Shown piece by piece: positions 26,640 to 35,495 of a stretch of DNA of 64,000 nucleotides. The DNA comes from Streptomyces wuyuanensis. Its GTDB lineage: Bacteria; Actinomycetota; Actinomycetes; Streptomycetales; Streptomycetaceae. Made by a program: the position numbers and the translations under genes. The stretch's first letter is position 1; each line of letters starts with the position of its first letter. The notes under the pieces were generated by a model, which saw only the letters and a program-made list of their open reading frames with translations, was not told the origin of the DNA and did no database searches. The stretch lies in the NCBI RefSeq assembly GCF_900103455.1, contig NZ_FNHI01000002.1, positions 62,001-126,000 on the forward strand, given 5' to 3'.

Positions 26640-27917
26640 ATGGACGCCATCTCCGTCATCCGCACCAAGCGCGACCGAGGCGAACTCACTCCCGAGCAGA
26701 TCGACTGGGTCATCGACGCGTACACGCGCGGCGAGGTCGCCGACGAGCAGATGTCGGCCCTGGCGATGGCGATCCTGCTGAACGGCATGAACCGGACGGA
26801 GATCGCCCGCTGGACCGCCGCGATGATCGCGTCCGGCGAGCGCATGGACTTCTCGTCGCTGTCGCGCCCGACCGCCGACAAGCACTCCACGGGCGGAGTC
26901 GGTGACAAGATCACGCTCCCGCTGGCCCCGCTGGTCGCCGCCTGCGGCGCAGCCGTGCCGCAGCTCTCCGGCCGCGGTCTCGGCCACACCGGCGGCACGC
27001 TCGACAAGCTGGAGTCCATCCCCGGCTGGCAGGCGCTGCTGTCCAACGAGGAGATGCTGCGGGTGCTCGACACCACCGGCGCGGTCATCTGCGCCGCGGG
27101 CGACGGGCTCGCCCCCGCCGACAAGAAGCTCTACGCCCTGCGCGACGTCACCGGCACGGTCGAGGCCATCCCGCTGATCGCCTCCTCGATCATGTCCAAG
27201 AAGATCGCCGAGGGCACGGGCTCGCTCGTGCTGGACGTCAAGGTCGGCTCCGGCGCCTTCATGAAGAGCATCGAGGACGCCCGGGAGCTCGCCTCCACCA
27301 TGGTCGGCCTCGGCACGGACCACGGCGTGAAGACCGTCGCGCTGCTCACCGACATGTCGACGCCGCTCGGCCTCACCGCCGGCAACGCCCTGGAGGTCCG
27401 CGAGTCCGTCGAGGTGCTGGCGGGCGGCGGCCCGGCGGACGTCGTGGAGCTGACCCTGGCGCTGGCCCGCGAGATGCTCGACGCGGCCGGCATCAAGGAC
27501 GCCGACCCGGCGAAGGCCCTGGCCGACGGTTCGGCGATGGACGTCTGGCGCCGCATGATCGCCGCACAGGGCGGCGACCCGGACGCCGCTCTCCCGGTCG
27601 CGCGCGAGCAGCACGTGGTCACGGCTCCCGCCTCCGGCGTGCTGACCCGCCTCGACGCCTACGGGGTCGGTGTCGCGGCCTGGCGCCTGGGCGCGGGCCG
27701 GGCCCGCAAGGAGGACCCGGTGCAGGCGGGCGCGGGCGTCGAGCTCCACGCCAAGCCCGGCGACGAGGTCACCGCGGGCACCCCGCTGATGACCCTGCAC
27801 ACGGACACCCCCGAGAAGTTCGACTACGCCCTGCAGTCCCTGGAGGGCTCCTTCGACATCGCCGCACCGGGCACCTCGCACGAGGCGACCCCGGTGGTGC
27901 TGGAGCGCATCGCCTGA
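26640..27917 (+). CDS. deoA: Thymidine (pyrimidine-nucleoside) phosphorylase
   Basis: This 425-residue enzyme splits thymidine, deoxyuridine or uridine with phosphate to base and (deoxy)ribose-1-phosphate. Features are the alpha domain ELTPEQIDWVIDAYTRGEV and MAILLNGMNRTEIARW, the family signature SGRGLGHTGGTLDKLESIPG, phosphate-binding KHSTGGVGDK and DVKVGSGAFMKS, and a C-terminal domain of the pyrimidine phosphorylase type (EDPVQAGAGVELHAKPGDEV). A GGAAGGACC ribosome site precedes ATG 26640. It has no copy of the CTACGCGCGTAG operator of its own, so it probably depends on read-through past the preceding hairpin or on another promoter. Confidence 0.95.
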   Translation: MDAISVIRTKRDRGELTPEQIDWVIDAYTRGEVADEQMSALAMAILLNGMNRTEIARWTAAMIASGERMDFSSLSRPTADKHSTGGVGDKITLPLAPLVAACGAAVPQLSGRGLGHTGGTLDKLESIPGWQALLSNEEMLRVLDTTGAVICAAGDGLAPADKKLYALRDVTGTVEAIPLIASSIMSKKIAEGTGSLVLDVKVGSGAFMKSIEDARELASTMVGLGTDHGVKTVALLTDMSTPLGLTAGNALEVRESVEVLAGGGPADVVELTLALAREMLDAAGIKDADPAKALADGSAMDVWRRMIAAQGGDPDAALPVAREQHVVTAPASGVLTRLDAYGVGVAAWRLGAGRARKEDPVQAGAGVELHAKPGDEVTAGTPLMTLHTDTPEKFDYALQSLEGSFDIAAPGTSHEATPVVLERIA

Positions 27918-27957
27918 CGATGCGGGCGCGGGCAAGAGCCCGGTGACTTCCTTCGGG

Positions 27958-27993
27958 CGAACGGGATCGGTGCTGGGCCGCCGGTCCCGTTCG
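27958..27993 (+). terminator. Terminator-type hairpin after deoA
   Basis: A nine-base perfect stem CGAACGGGA / TCCCGTTCG (27958-27966 with 27985-27993) surrounds an 18-base GC-rich loop, 40 bp after the deoA stop. Confidence 0.6.
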
Positions 27994-28033
27994 GCATGCT
28001 GGACCCGGTGACGCACCGACGGCGGAGACCGCC

Positions 28034-28552
28034 ATGAGCGCACTCAGCGTCGACCCACCGGCCCCTCACGGCCAGGAGCGGGACCTCGTCCGTTTCTGGG
28101 AGGAGACGGACGTACCCGAGGGCTGCAAGGTGGAGATCATCGAGGGGATCGTCACCGTGTCACCCACGCCTGCGAACAGCCGCAACAGCGCCGCCCAGCG
28201 GGTCCAGCGGCAGCTCTGACGAACCCGGTCACTACATGCCGGCTGCGGCCGCCCTGCTCGTCGTCGAGATCACCTCGAAGTCCGACGCCGATCACGATCG
28301 GATCGAGAAGCTGCACGGCTACGCGACAGCCGGAGTGCCTTTGCACCTGCTGCTCGACAGCGGGCACTCCGGACGGCCCACGGCGACCCTGTACGGGCAG
28401 CCCAAGAACGCCATGTACCGCGAGCTCGACACGGTGGAGTACGGGGAAGGGCTCCGCATCCCCGCCCCTTCGCCCTCACGATCGACACGGGCGTCCTGTC
28501 GGCTGACGTCCCGCCCGGCCTCCCGTGCGCGCGCGCCCCACGCGGGAAGTGA
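28034..28552 (+). pseudogene. Uma2-family (PD-(D/E)XK-like) nuclease gene, degraded
   Basis: The N-terminal part reads ERDLVRFWEETDVPEGCKVE then IIEGIVTVSPTPANS, as in Streptomyces Uma2 (DUF820) proteins. It stops at 28219. In another frame from about 28217 the C-terminal part resumes (DEPGHYMPAAAALLVVEITS, HGYATAGVPLHLLLDS, RPTATLYGQPKNAMYRELDT). The segment between VQRQL and EPGHYMP, normally about 40-50 residues and including the catalytic Asp (VPDLVV-type motif), is missing. A second lesion near 28470 (one C too few in CCCGCCCC) shifts the tail FALTIDTGVLSADVPPG out of frame. The gene is therefore dead by internal deletion and frameshift. Confidence 0.85.
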
Positions 28553-28599
28553 CCGCGCCGATCCGATGAGTTGTCGTCGCGGGCGCGGTCTCTTCTCGT

Positions 28600-28920
28600 G
28601 TGGACAGCACTCGGCAGCCGATCGTCGTGGAGCTCATCGGCCGGATCACCCCGGCCGATGTGCCGCTGTTGTGCGCCCGGCTGCGGAGACAGGCCGCCGG
28701 TGACGGCACCGGCCGGGACGTCGTGTGCGACGCGGGCCTGCTGGCCGTCGCCGATCTGACGGCCGTCAACGCCGTCGTCCGGCTGCGGCTGACCGCCCGG
28801 AGGCTGGGCCGGGAGCTGCGGCTCGTGAACGCGGGTCCCGAGCTGCTCGCCCTGCTCTCCCTCGTCGGGCTGGGTGACGACGACCCTGACCGGCCGTCGC
28901 CGGTCAGCCCCCGGCGCTGA
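28600..28920 (+). CDS. STAS-domain protein (anti-sigma-antagonist-like)
   Basis: This 106-residue STAS fold has the strand PIVVELIGRITPADVPLLCA, then VVCDAGLLAVADLTAVNAV, which takes the place of the D(S/T)SG phosphorylation loop. The usual Ser is not obvious, since the loop is AVADL. LRLTARRLGRELRLVNAG follows, then LLSLVGL. STAS proteins bind anti-sigma kinases of the RsbW type or sense ligands. GTG 28600 gives the full domain but has no strong ribosome site. Its 3' end overlaps the converging sigma factor gene by 17 bp. Confidence 0.78.
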   Translation: MDSTRQPIVVELIGRITPADVPLLCARLRRQAAGDGTGRDVVCDAGLLAVADLTAVNAVVRLRLTARRLGRELRLVNAGPELLALLSLVGLGDDDPDRPSPVSPRR

Positions 28921-29890
28921 GCCGCTCCGGCAGCCCGAACAGCGGGAACCAGCGCTTGGTGTCCAGGAAGAAGTCCATCGCGCCGATCCGGCCGTCGGCG
29001 ACCTCCAGGACGATCAGCGCCCAGGGCTCGTACCCCTCGCCGTCCTGGCTCGGGTGGTACTGGGCGAACGCCGGCGAGCCGTTGGCGACCGTGGGGACCA
29101 GCTTCGAGCCGCGGCACACCTCGCCGACGCCGAGCATCCAGCCCACGATGTCGTCGTGGCCCCGCAGCCACAGGTCGTACGGCGGCATGGACATCGTCGC
29201 GTCCTCGCGCAGCAGCGCCGTCAGAGCCTGCATGTCGTACCCCTCGAAGGCGGCGACGTAGCGCTCCAGCAGCTTCTGCTGCTCCTCGTCGAGCGGGTCC
29301 GCCGGATCGGAGGCCGATGGGTCGTACTCGGCGAGCGTGGCACGGGCCCGCTGGAGCGCGCTGTTGACCGAGGCGACGGACGTGCCCAGCAGCTCGGCCA
29401 CCTCGGCGGCCTTCCACGCCAGCACCTCCCGCAGGATCAGCACCGCGCGCTGCTTCGGCGGCAGGTGCTGCAGCGCCGCGACGAACGCGAGCCTGATCGA
29501 CTCGCGCTCCACCGTCGTGTCCGCCGGGTCGGCCACCGACGGCAGCACCCGCCCGTCCGGCACCGGCTCCAGCCAGGTGATCTCCGGACGGGCGGTGAGC
29601 TGGGCCCGGGCCACCGGGGTGGCGGCGGTCAGGTCCATCGGGCGGGCGCGGCGGTTGCCCGCGTTGAGCATGTCCAGGCACACGTTCGTGGCGATGCGGT
29701 ACAGCCACGAACGCAGCGAGGATCTTCCCTCGAACTTCTCGAAGCTCTTCCAGGCCCGCACCATCGTGTCCTGGACCGCGTCCTCCGCCTCGAAGGCCGA
29801 GCCGAGCATGCGGTAGCAGTAACCGGTGAGCTCCGTCCGATAGCCCTCCAGCCGGGACTCGAGGTCCTGCGTCGATGCCAGATCACCCAT
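28904..29890 (-). CDS. ECF sigma factor with C-terminal SnoaL-like domain (SigG/SigJ type)
   Basis: This 328-residue sigma factor has region 2 at about 12-85 (YRTELTGYCYRMLGSAFEAE, SLRSWLYRIATNVCLD) and region 4 at about 130-195 (LQHLPPKQRAVLILREVLAW, VAELLGTSVASVNSALQRAR). A SnoaL/NTF2-like domain follows at about 200-328 (LLERYVAAFEGYDMQALTAL, PYDLWLRGHDDIVGWMLG, FFLDTKRWFPLFGLP). In such ECF groups the SnoaL domain modulates activity, often without a cognate membrane anti-sigma factor, and none is seen here. ATG 29890 is chosen because AGGGGCGGA precedes it. The regulon is unknown. Confidence 0.92.
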   Translation of the reverse strand: MGDLASTQDLESRLEGYRTELTGYCYRMLGSAFEAEDAVQDTMVRAWKSFEKFEGRSSLRSWLYRIATNVCLDMLNAGNRRARPMDLTAATPVARAQLTARPEITWLEPVPDGRVLPSVADPADTTVERESIRLAFVAALQHLPPKQRAVLILREVLAWKAAEVAELLGTSVASVNSALQRARATLAEYDPSASDPADPLDEEQQKLLERYVAAFEGYDMQALTALLREDATMSMPPYDLWLRGHDDIVGWMLGVGEVCRGSKLVPTVANGSPAFAQYHPSQDGEGYEPWALIVLEVADGRIGAMDFFLDTKRWFPLFGLPERLSAGG

Positions 29891-29956
29891 GGGTCCGCCC
29901 CTGTCGCCGTCCGCACCAGCCCTTCGGACGCTACAGGAGGGGACTGACAACGGGGG

Positions 29957-30670
29957 TCAGGTTCCCGGCTTGCGGCCGTAGACGTACACGTCGTCCCCGT
30001 TCTTGAGCAGGTTCCAATACGCTTTGGCGTCAGCGGACCGCATGTTGACGCAGCCACCCGAGCCCGGCGGGTTGTACATGCTCTTGGTCACCGAGTGGAA
30101 CGCCTGTCCGCCGTCGAAGAACTGCGAGTACGGCATCCACACCTTGTAGATCGTCGACCAGTGGTTGGTGCTGCGGTAGTAGACGCGCTTCGCGCCCGTG
30201 CGGGTCTCGGCGCCGTTCCGCCCGGTGCGCACCGGCACCGGCCCGTACTTGAGCTTCGAGCCGTCCTGGATCCAGCTCAGCTGCCGGGTCAGGTCGACAC
30301 AGGCGATGCGCCCCTTGTTCGTCGGGCACGTGCCGGCCTTGTTCGGGGTCGTGCCCGCCGCCCGCTGGGCCAGGATCGTGTTCATCGTGCGCCAGGTGAC
30401 CGTGCCCGCATAGCCGATGGTCGGGGTGATCCCGTGCCAGCGCTGGAAGGTCTGGATCGCCTTGCAGTCGGACGGCGACTGCCGCCCGTCGACCTTCAGG
30501 CCCATGAACTTCTCGACCTGCTTCTGGTACGGCCCGGTCGACGTCGTGCACGACGCCGCCTGGGCCGGCGCGGCGCCGAGCGCGAGGCTCAGCGGCACGA
30601 CCAGCCCGGTGATGCCGAGGGCGGCACCACCCCGTCTCCGTATGGTCCCCCAGTGTCCTGCGCGGCCCAT
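29957..30670 (-). CDS. Secreted L,D-transpeptidase (YkuD) with variant active-site motif
   Basis: This 237-residue exported protein has a twin-basic signal peptide (RRRGGAALGITGLVVPLSLA ending APAQAA). A peptidoglycan-binding-like segment follows (VEKFMGLKVDGRQSPSDC, IQTFQRWHGI), then a YkuD domain with LSWIQDGSKLKYGPVPVRTG, QFFDGGQAFHSVTKSMY and the catalytic loop GSGGCVNMRSADAKAYW. The usual SHGC(V/I)N is SGGCVN here, so His is replaced by Gly next to the nucleophile Cys. That change occurs in some actinobacterial relatives. ATG 30670 has AGGGGAG nine bases upstream. It is the second L,D-transpeptidase of the window. Confidence 0.88.
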   Translation of the reverse strand: MGRAGHWGTIRRRGGAALGITGLVVPLSLALGAAPAQAASCTTSTGPYQKQVEKFMGLKVDGRQSPSDCKAIQTFQRWHGITPTIGYAGTVTWRTMNTILAQRAAGTTPNKAGTCPTNKGRIACVDLTRQLSWIQDGSKLKYGPVPVRTGRNGAETRTGAKRVYYRSTNHWSTIYKVWMPYSQFFDGGQAFHSVTKSMYNPPGSGGCVNMRSADAKAYWNLLKNGDDVYVYGRKPGT

Positions 30671-30794
30671 GGTCACCAACTCCCCTGTACGCCCGGTGCG
30701 GTTGCCTTGACCTATGGACGCGCAGGGGGGAGCGGCGGTTGTAGGGAGGAGGGGACGGATTCGGCGGATTTCCGGGACCGCCGTCACAGTGGCC

Positions 30795-32090
30795 TCAGTG
30801 GCGAACTCCCGCCGCAGAGAGCACCGGCCGGCGTTCCCGCGCACGGGCCGCGTACGACCCGTACAGCGTGATCGACACGACGCCGAGCACCGCCAGCAGC
30901 CCCAGCAGGACCGTGCCCGCCCAGCCGCCGGAGTGGAAGGCGACCGCGCCGAGCGTGCCGCCCGCGCTGCTGCCCAGGTAGTACGCCGACTGGTACAGGG
31001 CCGAGGCCTGGGCGCGGCCCGTCGTCGCGGTACGGCTGACCGAGGAGGAGGCCACCGCGTGCCCCGCGAAGAAGCCCGCCGTGATCAGCACCAGGCCCGC
31101 CAGCACCGCAGTCAGCGAGTCGGCCAGCGACAGCAGCAGACCCGCCGTCGTCGTACCGACCGCGAGGTACAGCGCTCCGCGCCGGCCGAGCCTGCCCACG
31201 AGACTGCCGGCCGCCGCGGACGAGACCGTGCCGACCAGGTAGACCAGGAAGACGGAGCCGACGACGCCCTGGGGAAGGCCGAACGGGGCGCCGACGAGGC
31301 GGTAGCCGATCACGGTGTAGACCGCGCCGAAGACCGTCATGAACAGCGCGCCGATCCCGTACAGCCGCATCAGCAGCGGGTCCGAGAGATGACCCCGGAC
31401 GGTGCGCGCCAGCGCGCTCGGGTTCAGCGAACCGGGCGTGAAGTTCCGCGCCTTCGGCAGCAGCAGCCGGAACGCCACGGTGCAGACCACCGCCATCAGG
31501 CCGACCGCGGCGAGCGCCGCCCGCCAGCCCCACAGCTGCGCGACCCAGCCGGTCACGATCCGTCCGCTCATCCCGCCGATGCTGTTGCCGGCGACGAACA
31601 GCCCGATGGCCGCGACCAGTGCCTTCGGGCGCACCTCCTCAGCCAGGTACGCCATCGCCGAGGCGGGGATGCCGGCCAGTGCCGCGCCCTGCACCGCACG
31701 CAGCGCCACCAGCCACTCCGGGCCGGGCGCGAACGGCACCAGCAGCCCCAGGACCGTCGCCACCACCAGGGACACCGTCATCAGCCGCACCCTGCCGAAC
31801 CGCTCGGACAGCGCGCTCAGCGGCAGTACGCACAGGGCGAGGGCCCCGGTGGCCGCGGAGACCGTCCAGCTGGCCGCGCTCGCGGTCACCCCGAAGTCGT
31901 CGGACACGGCGGGCAGCAGGGCCTGGGTGGAGTAGAGGAGGGCGAAGGTGGCGACGCCCGCGGTGAAGAGCGCGAAGCTCATCCGCCGGTAGCCGGGGAC
32001 TCCGGGAGCGAGCCGCGACGAGGTGGGTTCGGGGGACGGCGAGGAGAGGGCACCCACGGTGGTGGGTGCCCCGGTACTTGCGGAAGGCAT
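30795..32090 (-). CDS. MFS transporter
   Basis: This 431-residue major facilitator has 12 predicted helices (first about 45-65: FALFTAGVATFALLYSTQAL). The motif-A loop is SERFGRVRLM after the second helix. Other stretches are GIPASAMAYLAEEV and GNSIGGMSGRIVTGWVAQLW, the pattern of the YnfM/CynX-like group. The divergent LysR gene 62 bp away suggests induced expression. The substrate is unknown. ATG 32090 has AGG just upstream, although the frame is open further back into the LysR gene. Confidence 0.9.
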   Translation of the reverse strand: MPSASTGAPTTVGALSSPSPEPTSSRLAPGVPGYRRMSFALFTAGVATFALLYSTQALLPAVSDDFGVTASAASWTVSAATGALALCVLPLSALSERFGRVRLMTVSLVVATVLGLLVPFAPGPEWLVALRAVQGAALAGIPASAMAYLAEEVRPKALVAAIGLFVAGNSIGGMSGRIVTGWVAQLWGWRAALAAVGLMAVVCTVAFRLLLPKARNFTPGSLNPSALARTVRGHLSDPLLMRLYGIGALFMTVFGAVYTVIGYRLVGAPFGLPQGVVGSVFLVYLVGTVSSAAAGSLVGRLGRRGALYLAVGTTTAGLLLSLADSLTAVLAGLVLITAGFFAGHAVASSSVSRTATTGRAQASALYQSAYYLGSSAGGTLGAVAFHSGGWAGTVLLGLLAVLGVVSITLYGSYAARARERRPVLSAAGVRH

Positions 32091-32116
32091 ACGTCGAAGG
32101 TAGGCATTCCTTTTTG

Positions 32117-32131
32117 ATGCGTCCAATGCAT
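32117..32131. promoter_or_regulatory. Candidate LysR operator ATGC-N7-GCAT
   Basis: An inverted repeat ATGC (32117-32120) / GCAT (32128-32131) in the 62-bp gap between the divergent MFS and LysR genes has the T-N11-A-like dyad shape typical for LysR regulators. The gap is AT-rich relative to the genome (TTTTTGATGC, TTTAATCG). Confidence 0.45.
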
Positions 32132-32152
32132 GGAACGGCTTTAATCGTTCCC

Positions 32153-33106
32153 ATGGCGCATGACTACAGCTCACAGGGTCGCCTGTCACCGAGCAGTTAC
32201 GAAGAAGACATGCGAATGCTCCTCGCGCCGCGCCTCGCGTACTTCGCCGGGGTCGCCCGGCACGAGCATGTGACGAGGGCCGCGCAGGAGCTCGGCGTGC
32301 CCCAGTCGACGCTCTCGCGCGCGATGGTCCGACTCGAACAGGACCTGGGGGTCACGCTGTTCACCCGCAAGGGCCGCACCGTGTCGCTGACGCCGGCCGG
32401 CCGCGACTTCCTCGTCTCGGTGGAGCGGGCCCTCGCCGAGGTCGAGCGGGCGGCGGAGTCGGTACGCGCCGACGCCGACCCCTCAGGGGGCAAGGTCGCC
32501 TTCGGCTTCCTGCACACCATGGGCTCCGAGACCGTGCCCGAGCTGATCCGGGCGTTCCGCGTCGACCATCCCCGCATCCGCTTCACGCTCGTGCAGAACT
32601 ACGGCGAGGCGATGATCGAGCGGCTCCGCGCCGGCGAACTCGACCTCTGCCTCACCTCGCCGGTCCCGGACGCGCCGGACCTCGTCGCCCGGCGCCTCGA
32701 CGAACAGCGGCTGCGGCTCGTCGTGCCCGACGACCACCGGCTCGCCACCCGCAAGCGGATCCGGCTGGCCGAGGCGGCGGACGAGACCTTCGTGACCCTC
32801 GAACCGGGCTACGGGCTGCGCCGCATCACCGACGCGCTGTGCGCCGAGGCGGGCTTCTCGCCCAGGGTCGCCTTCGAGGGCGAGGAGGCGGAGACGCTCC
32901 GCGGACTGGTCGCCGCGGGCCTGGGGGTGGCCCTCCTGCCGCCGCCGGCGGTGCCGCGCCCGGGGGTGGTCGAGCTGACGGTGACGGCGCCGCGGGCGAT
33001 CCGGGAGGTGGGCGTGGCATGGCTGGACGGTCACGTGGACACGCCGCCGGTTGCGGCGTTCAAGAGGTTCCTGCTGTCGCGCCGGGGGAACCTGCTGCCG
33101 GACTGA
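32153..33106 (+). CDS. LysR-family transcriptional regulator
   Basis: This 317-residue regulator has a winged HTH at about 20-80 (LAYFAGVARHEHVTRAAQEL, VPQSTLSRAMVRLEQDLGV, LFTRKGRTVSLTPAGRDFL). A periplasmic-binding-like effector domain covers 110-310 (FGFLHTMGSETVPELIRAFR, GELDLCLTSPVPDAPDL, AAGLGVALLPPPAVP). ATG 32153 or ATG 32210 could start it, and the former leaves a 57-bp leader of extra codons. It most likely controls the divergent MFS gene and itself. Confidence 0.92.
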   Translation: MAHDYSSQGRLSPSSYEEDMRMLLAPRLAYFAGVARHEHVTRAAQELGVPQSTLSRAMVRLEQDLGVTLFTRKGRTVSLTPAGRDFLVSVERALAEVERAAESVRADADPSGGKVAFGFLHTMGSETVPELIRAFRVDHPRIRFTLVQNYGEAMIERLRAGELDLCLTSPVPDAPDLVARRLDEQRLRLVVPDDHRLATRKRIRLAEAADETFVTLEPGYGLRRITDALCAEAGFSPRVAFEGEEAETLRGLVAAGLGVALLPPPAVPRPGVVELTVTAPRAIREVGVAWLDGHVDTPPVAAFKRFLLSRRGNLLPD

Positions 33107-33196
33107 GCCGGGCGCCCGGGGCGCGGTCGTACGGACGGGCGCGCACCGTCTGCCGGGGCGCCTGCCTCGGAGCCCCGGCACGGCACACCCGTACCG

Positions 33197-34057
33197 TCAG
33201 TGACGCAGCGCCCGCCCGAAGCCGGCGGCCAGGGGCATGCGGAGCCCGAGCGGCGGGGGTGCGGCGAGCGCGTCGGCGACGGGCCGGGCGTACGAGCGCG
33301 AGAACAGGGAGCCGAGGACGAAGTCCGCGGCCAGCGCCTGGACTTCGTCCTGGTACTGGCGCAGGGCGTGGCCGTCCGAATGGACCTCGAACCGGCACGT
33401 GTCCCGGTTCGTCTTCTTCGCCCGCACCGCCAGCCGGTACGACAGCTCCGGATCGCTTCTGGCGTCGTTCGTGCCGTGCACGATGAGGACCTGGCGGCCC
33501 ACGAGCTGCTTCACCGGTTCGGGTTGCGCGGCGACATCGTCCTCGGGCAGCCAAGGGGCAAGCGCCAGAACGGAGTTGACGGCGTCGTGCCCTGCCGCGT
33601 GCAGGGCCGCGCGGCCTCCCATGCCCTGCCCTGCCAGGCACACGGGGACGTCGCCGTAACGGCGGACCGCCTCTTCCACGGCCCAGGACGCATCCGCCGC
33701 GAGCCGGGCGTCCGGGCCGTTCCAGCCGCGCCCGCGGTAGCGCACGACGTGCGCGACGAGACCGTCCGCCCGGCCCGCACGGGCGAGGGAGCGCGCCAGC
33801 GGCAGCGCGGAGGCGTGGGAGACCGTGGAGGGGCCGCGTGCCGAAGCGGGCTCACCGTCCGGAAGCACCAGGACCACTCCGGTGACGACCCCGTCCGCCG
33901 TCTCTCCGGAGGGCCGGACGGCGCGGCCCAGCCTGGCCCGCACGGCGGCGCCGCCGTGCCCTTCCCCTCGCGCCGCGTTCCCCTCGAGCCCGGCACGGGC
34001 CGACCCCGCCGCGCCCGCCATGCGCCCCCACCACCGGGGCAGTGCGTGGTGTGCCAT
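33197..34057 (-). CDS. Alpha/beta-hydrolase-fold protein lacking the nucleophile serine
   Basis: This 286-residue protein has an alpha/beta-hydrolase core: VTGVVLVLPDGEPAS, VAHVVRYRGRGWNG with LAADASWAVEEAVRRYG, the elbow VCLAGQGMGGRAALHAAG, SVLALAPWLPEDD, a late Asp in VLIVHGTNDARSDPE, and a late His in FEVHSDGHALRQ. The elbow G-x-S-x-G is GQGMG, so the nucleophile position is Gly while Asp and His remain. Either it has another role or catalysis differs. It is a single gene with the add gene divergent from it. The N-terminal 40 residues are low-complexity, and the true start may be later. Confidence 0.82.
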   Translation of the reverse strand: MAHHALPRWWGRMAGAAGSARAGLEGNAARGEGHGGAAVRARLGRAVRPSGETADGVVTGVVLVLPDGEPASARGPSTVSHASALPLARSLARAGRADGLVAHVVRYRGRGWNGPDARLAADASWAVEEAVRRYGDVPVCLAGQGMGGRAALHAAGHDAVNSVLALAPWLPEDDVAAQPEPVKQLVGRQVLIVHGTNDARSDPELSYRLAVRAKKTNRDTCRFEVHSDGHALRQYQDEVQALAADFVLGSLFSRSYARPVADALAAPPPLGLRMPLAAGFGRALRH

Positions 34058-34144
34058 GGCAGAACAGTCTCAGAAGGACAGGTGTACTCCACCCGTCCGC
34101 ACGGTCACTGTTACGTATCGACAGGTGATTCGTGCAGCTGCCTT

Positions 34145-34156
34145 CTACGCGCGTAG
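34145..34156. promoter_or_regulatory. Nucleoside-regulon operator CTACGCGCGTAG (perfect)
   Basis: A perfect 12-bp palindrome whose right edge is 16 bp before the adenosine deaminase ATG at 34173. That position would block initiation if a repressor bound. Confidence 0.78.
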
Positions 34157-34172
34157 GGATTAGAGTGCGGAG

Positions 34173-35360
34173 ATGACGAGCCAGACACCCCACGCGTCCT
34201 CCCGGGGAAGCGCCCCCGGGCACCAGGGGCCGACCACGGACCAGATCCGCCGCGCCCCGAAGGTTCTTCTGCACGACCACCTCGACGGCGGGCTGCGCCC
34301 CGGCACGGTCATCGACCTCGCCCGTGCCGTCGGCTACGACGCCCTGCCCGAGACCGAGCCGGACAAGCTCGGCATCTGGTTCCACGAGGCCGCCGACTCC
34401 GGCTCGTTGGAGCGCTACCTGGAGACGTTCGCGCACACCTGTGCCGTCATGCAGACCCGGGAGGCGCTCAAGCGCGTCGCGGTCGAGTGTGCCGAGGACC
34501 TCGCCGAGGACGGCGTCGTGTACGCCGAGGTGAGGTACGCGCCGGAGCAGCACCTCGAGTCGGGGCTGACCCTCGAAGAGGTCGTCGAGGCGGTGAACGA
34601 GGGCTTCCGGGAGGGCGAGCGCCGGGCCCGGGCCAACGGCCACCGCATCCGGGTCGGCGCCCTTCTGACCGCCATGCGGCACGCCGCCCGGGCGCTGGAG
34701 ATCGCCGAACTCGCCAACCGCTACCGGGACTCGGGCGTCGTCGGCTTCGACATCGCGGGTGCCGAGGCGGGTTACCCGCCCACCCGCCACCTCGACGCGT
34801 TCGAGTACCTCAAGCGGGAGAACAACCACTTCACGATCCACGCCGGCGAGGGATTCGGGCTGCCGTCCATCTGGCAGGCCCTCCAGTGGTGCGGCGCCGA
34901 CCGGCTCGGTCACGGCGTCCGCATCATCGACGACATCGACGTCGCCGCCGACGGCAGCGTGAAGCTGGGGCGGCTCGCCGCGTACGTCCGGGACAAGCGG
35001 ATCCCGCTCGAGCTGTGCCCGACCTCCAATCTGCAGACCGGTGCCGCGTCCTCGTACGCGGAGCACCCCATCGGGCTGCTGCGCCGGCTGCACTTCAGGG
35101 CCACCGTCAACACGGACAACCGGCTGATGAGCAACACGAGTATGAGTCGTGAATTCGAGCTGCTGACCGAGACGTTCGGCTACACGCTCGACGACATGCA
35201 GTGGTTCACGGTCAATGCGATGAAGTCGGCGTTCATTCCTTTTGATGAGCGGCTCGCGATGATCAGCGACGTCATCAAGCCCGGATACGCCGAACTGAAA
35301 TCCGAGTGGCTTTTCCAGCAGACCGCCGCGACCAGCGGTTCCGCCGCGAAGAAGGGCTGA
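34173..35360 (+). CDS. add: Adenosine deaminase
   Basis: This 395-residue zinc TIM-barrel enzyme hydrolyses adenosine and deoxyadenosine to inosine and deoxyinosine. It has the N-terminal His ligands [51 protein letters not shown], the catalytic [15 protein letters not shown], and the zinc/Asp region CPTSNLQTG then [17 protein letters not shown]. The usual TDDP is TDNR here, as in many Streptomyces enzymes. An operator lies directly upstream and a strong terminator directly downstream. Its product feeds PunA (49611-50420). Confidence 0.95.
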   Translation: MTSQTPHASSRGSAPGHQGPTTDQIRRAPKVLLHDHLDGGLRPGTVIDLARAVGYDALPETEPDKLGIWFHEAADSGSLERYLETFAHTCAVMQTREALKRVAVECAEDLAEDGVVYAEVRYAPEQHLESGLTLEEVVEAVNEGFREGERRARANGHRIRVGALLTAMRHAARALEIAELANRYRDSGVVGFDIAGAEAGYPPTRHLDAFEYLKRENNHFTIHAGEGFGLPSIWQALQWCGADRLGHGVRIIDDIDVAADGSVKLGRLAAYVRDKRIPLELCPTSNLQTGAASSYAEHPIGLLRRLHFRATVNTDNRLMSNTSMSREFELLTETFGYTLDDMQWFTVNAMKSAFIPFDERLAMISDVIKPGYAELKSEWLFQQTAATSGSAAKKG

Positions 35361-35382
35361 GGCGCGGGAGGGGGGGAACCGG

Positions 35383-35409
35383 CCGGGAGTGTCAAATCCC
35401 GGTCTTTTT
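35383..35409 (+). terminator. Intrinsic terminator of add
   Basis: The stem CCGGGA / TCCCGG (35383-35388 with 35397-35402) is followed by TCTTTTT, a classical rho-independent terminator 23 bp after the add stop. Confidence 0.8.
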
Positions 35410-35495
35410 CCCTCCTCCGGGTGTTTGCGGGGCCGCGGAGGCGCTGGCTAGCTTGCAAAGCCGTGCAATTTCCCCTCCCCAAGGAAACACACCTG

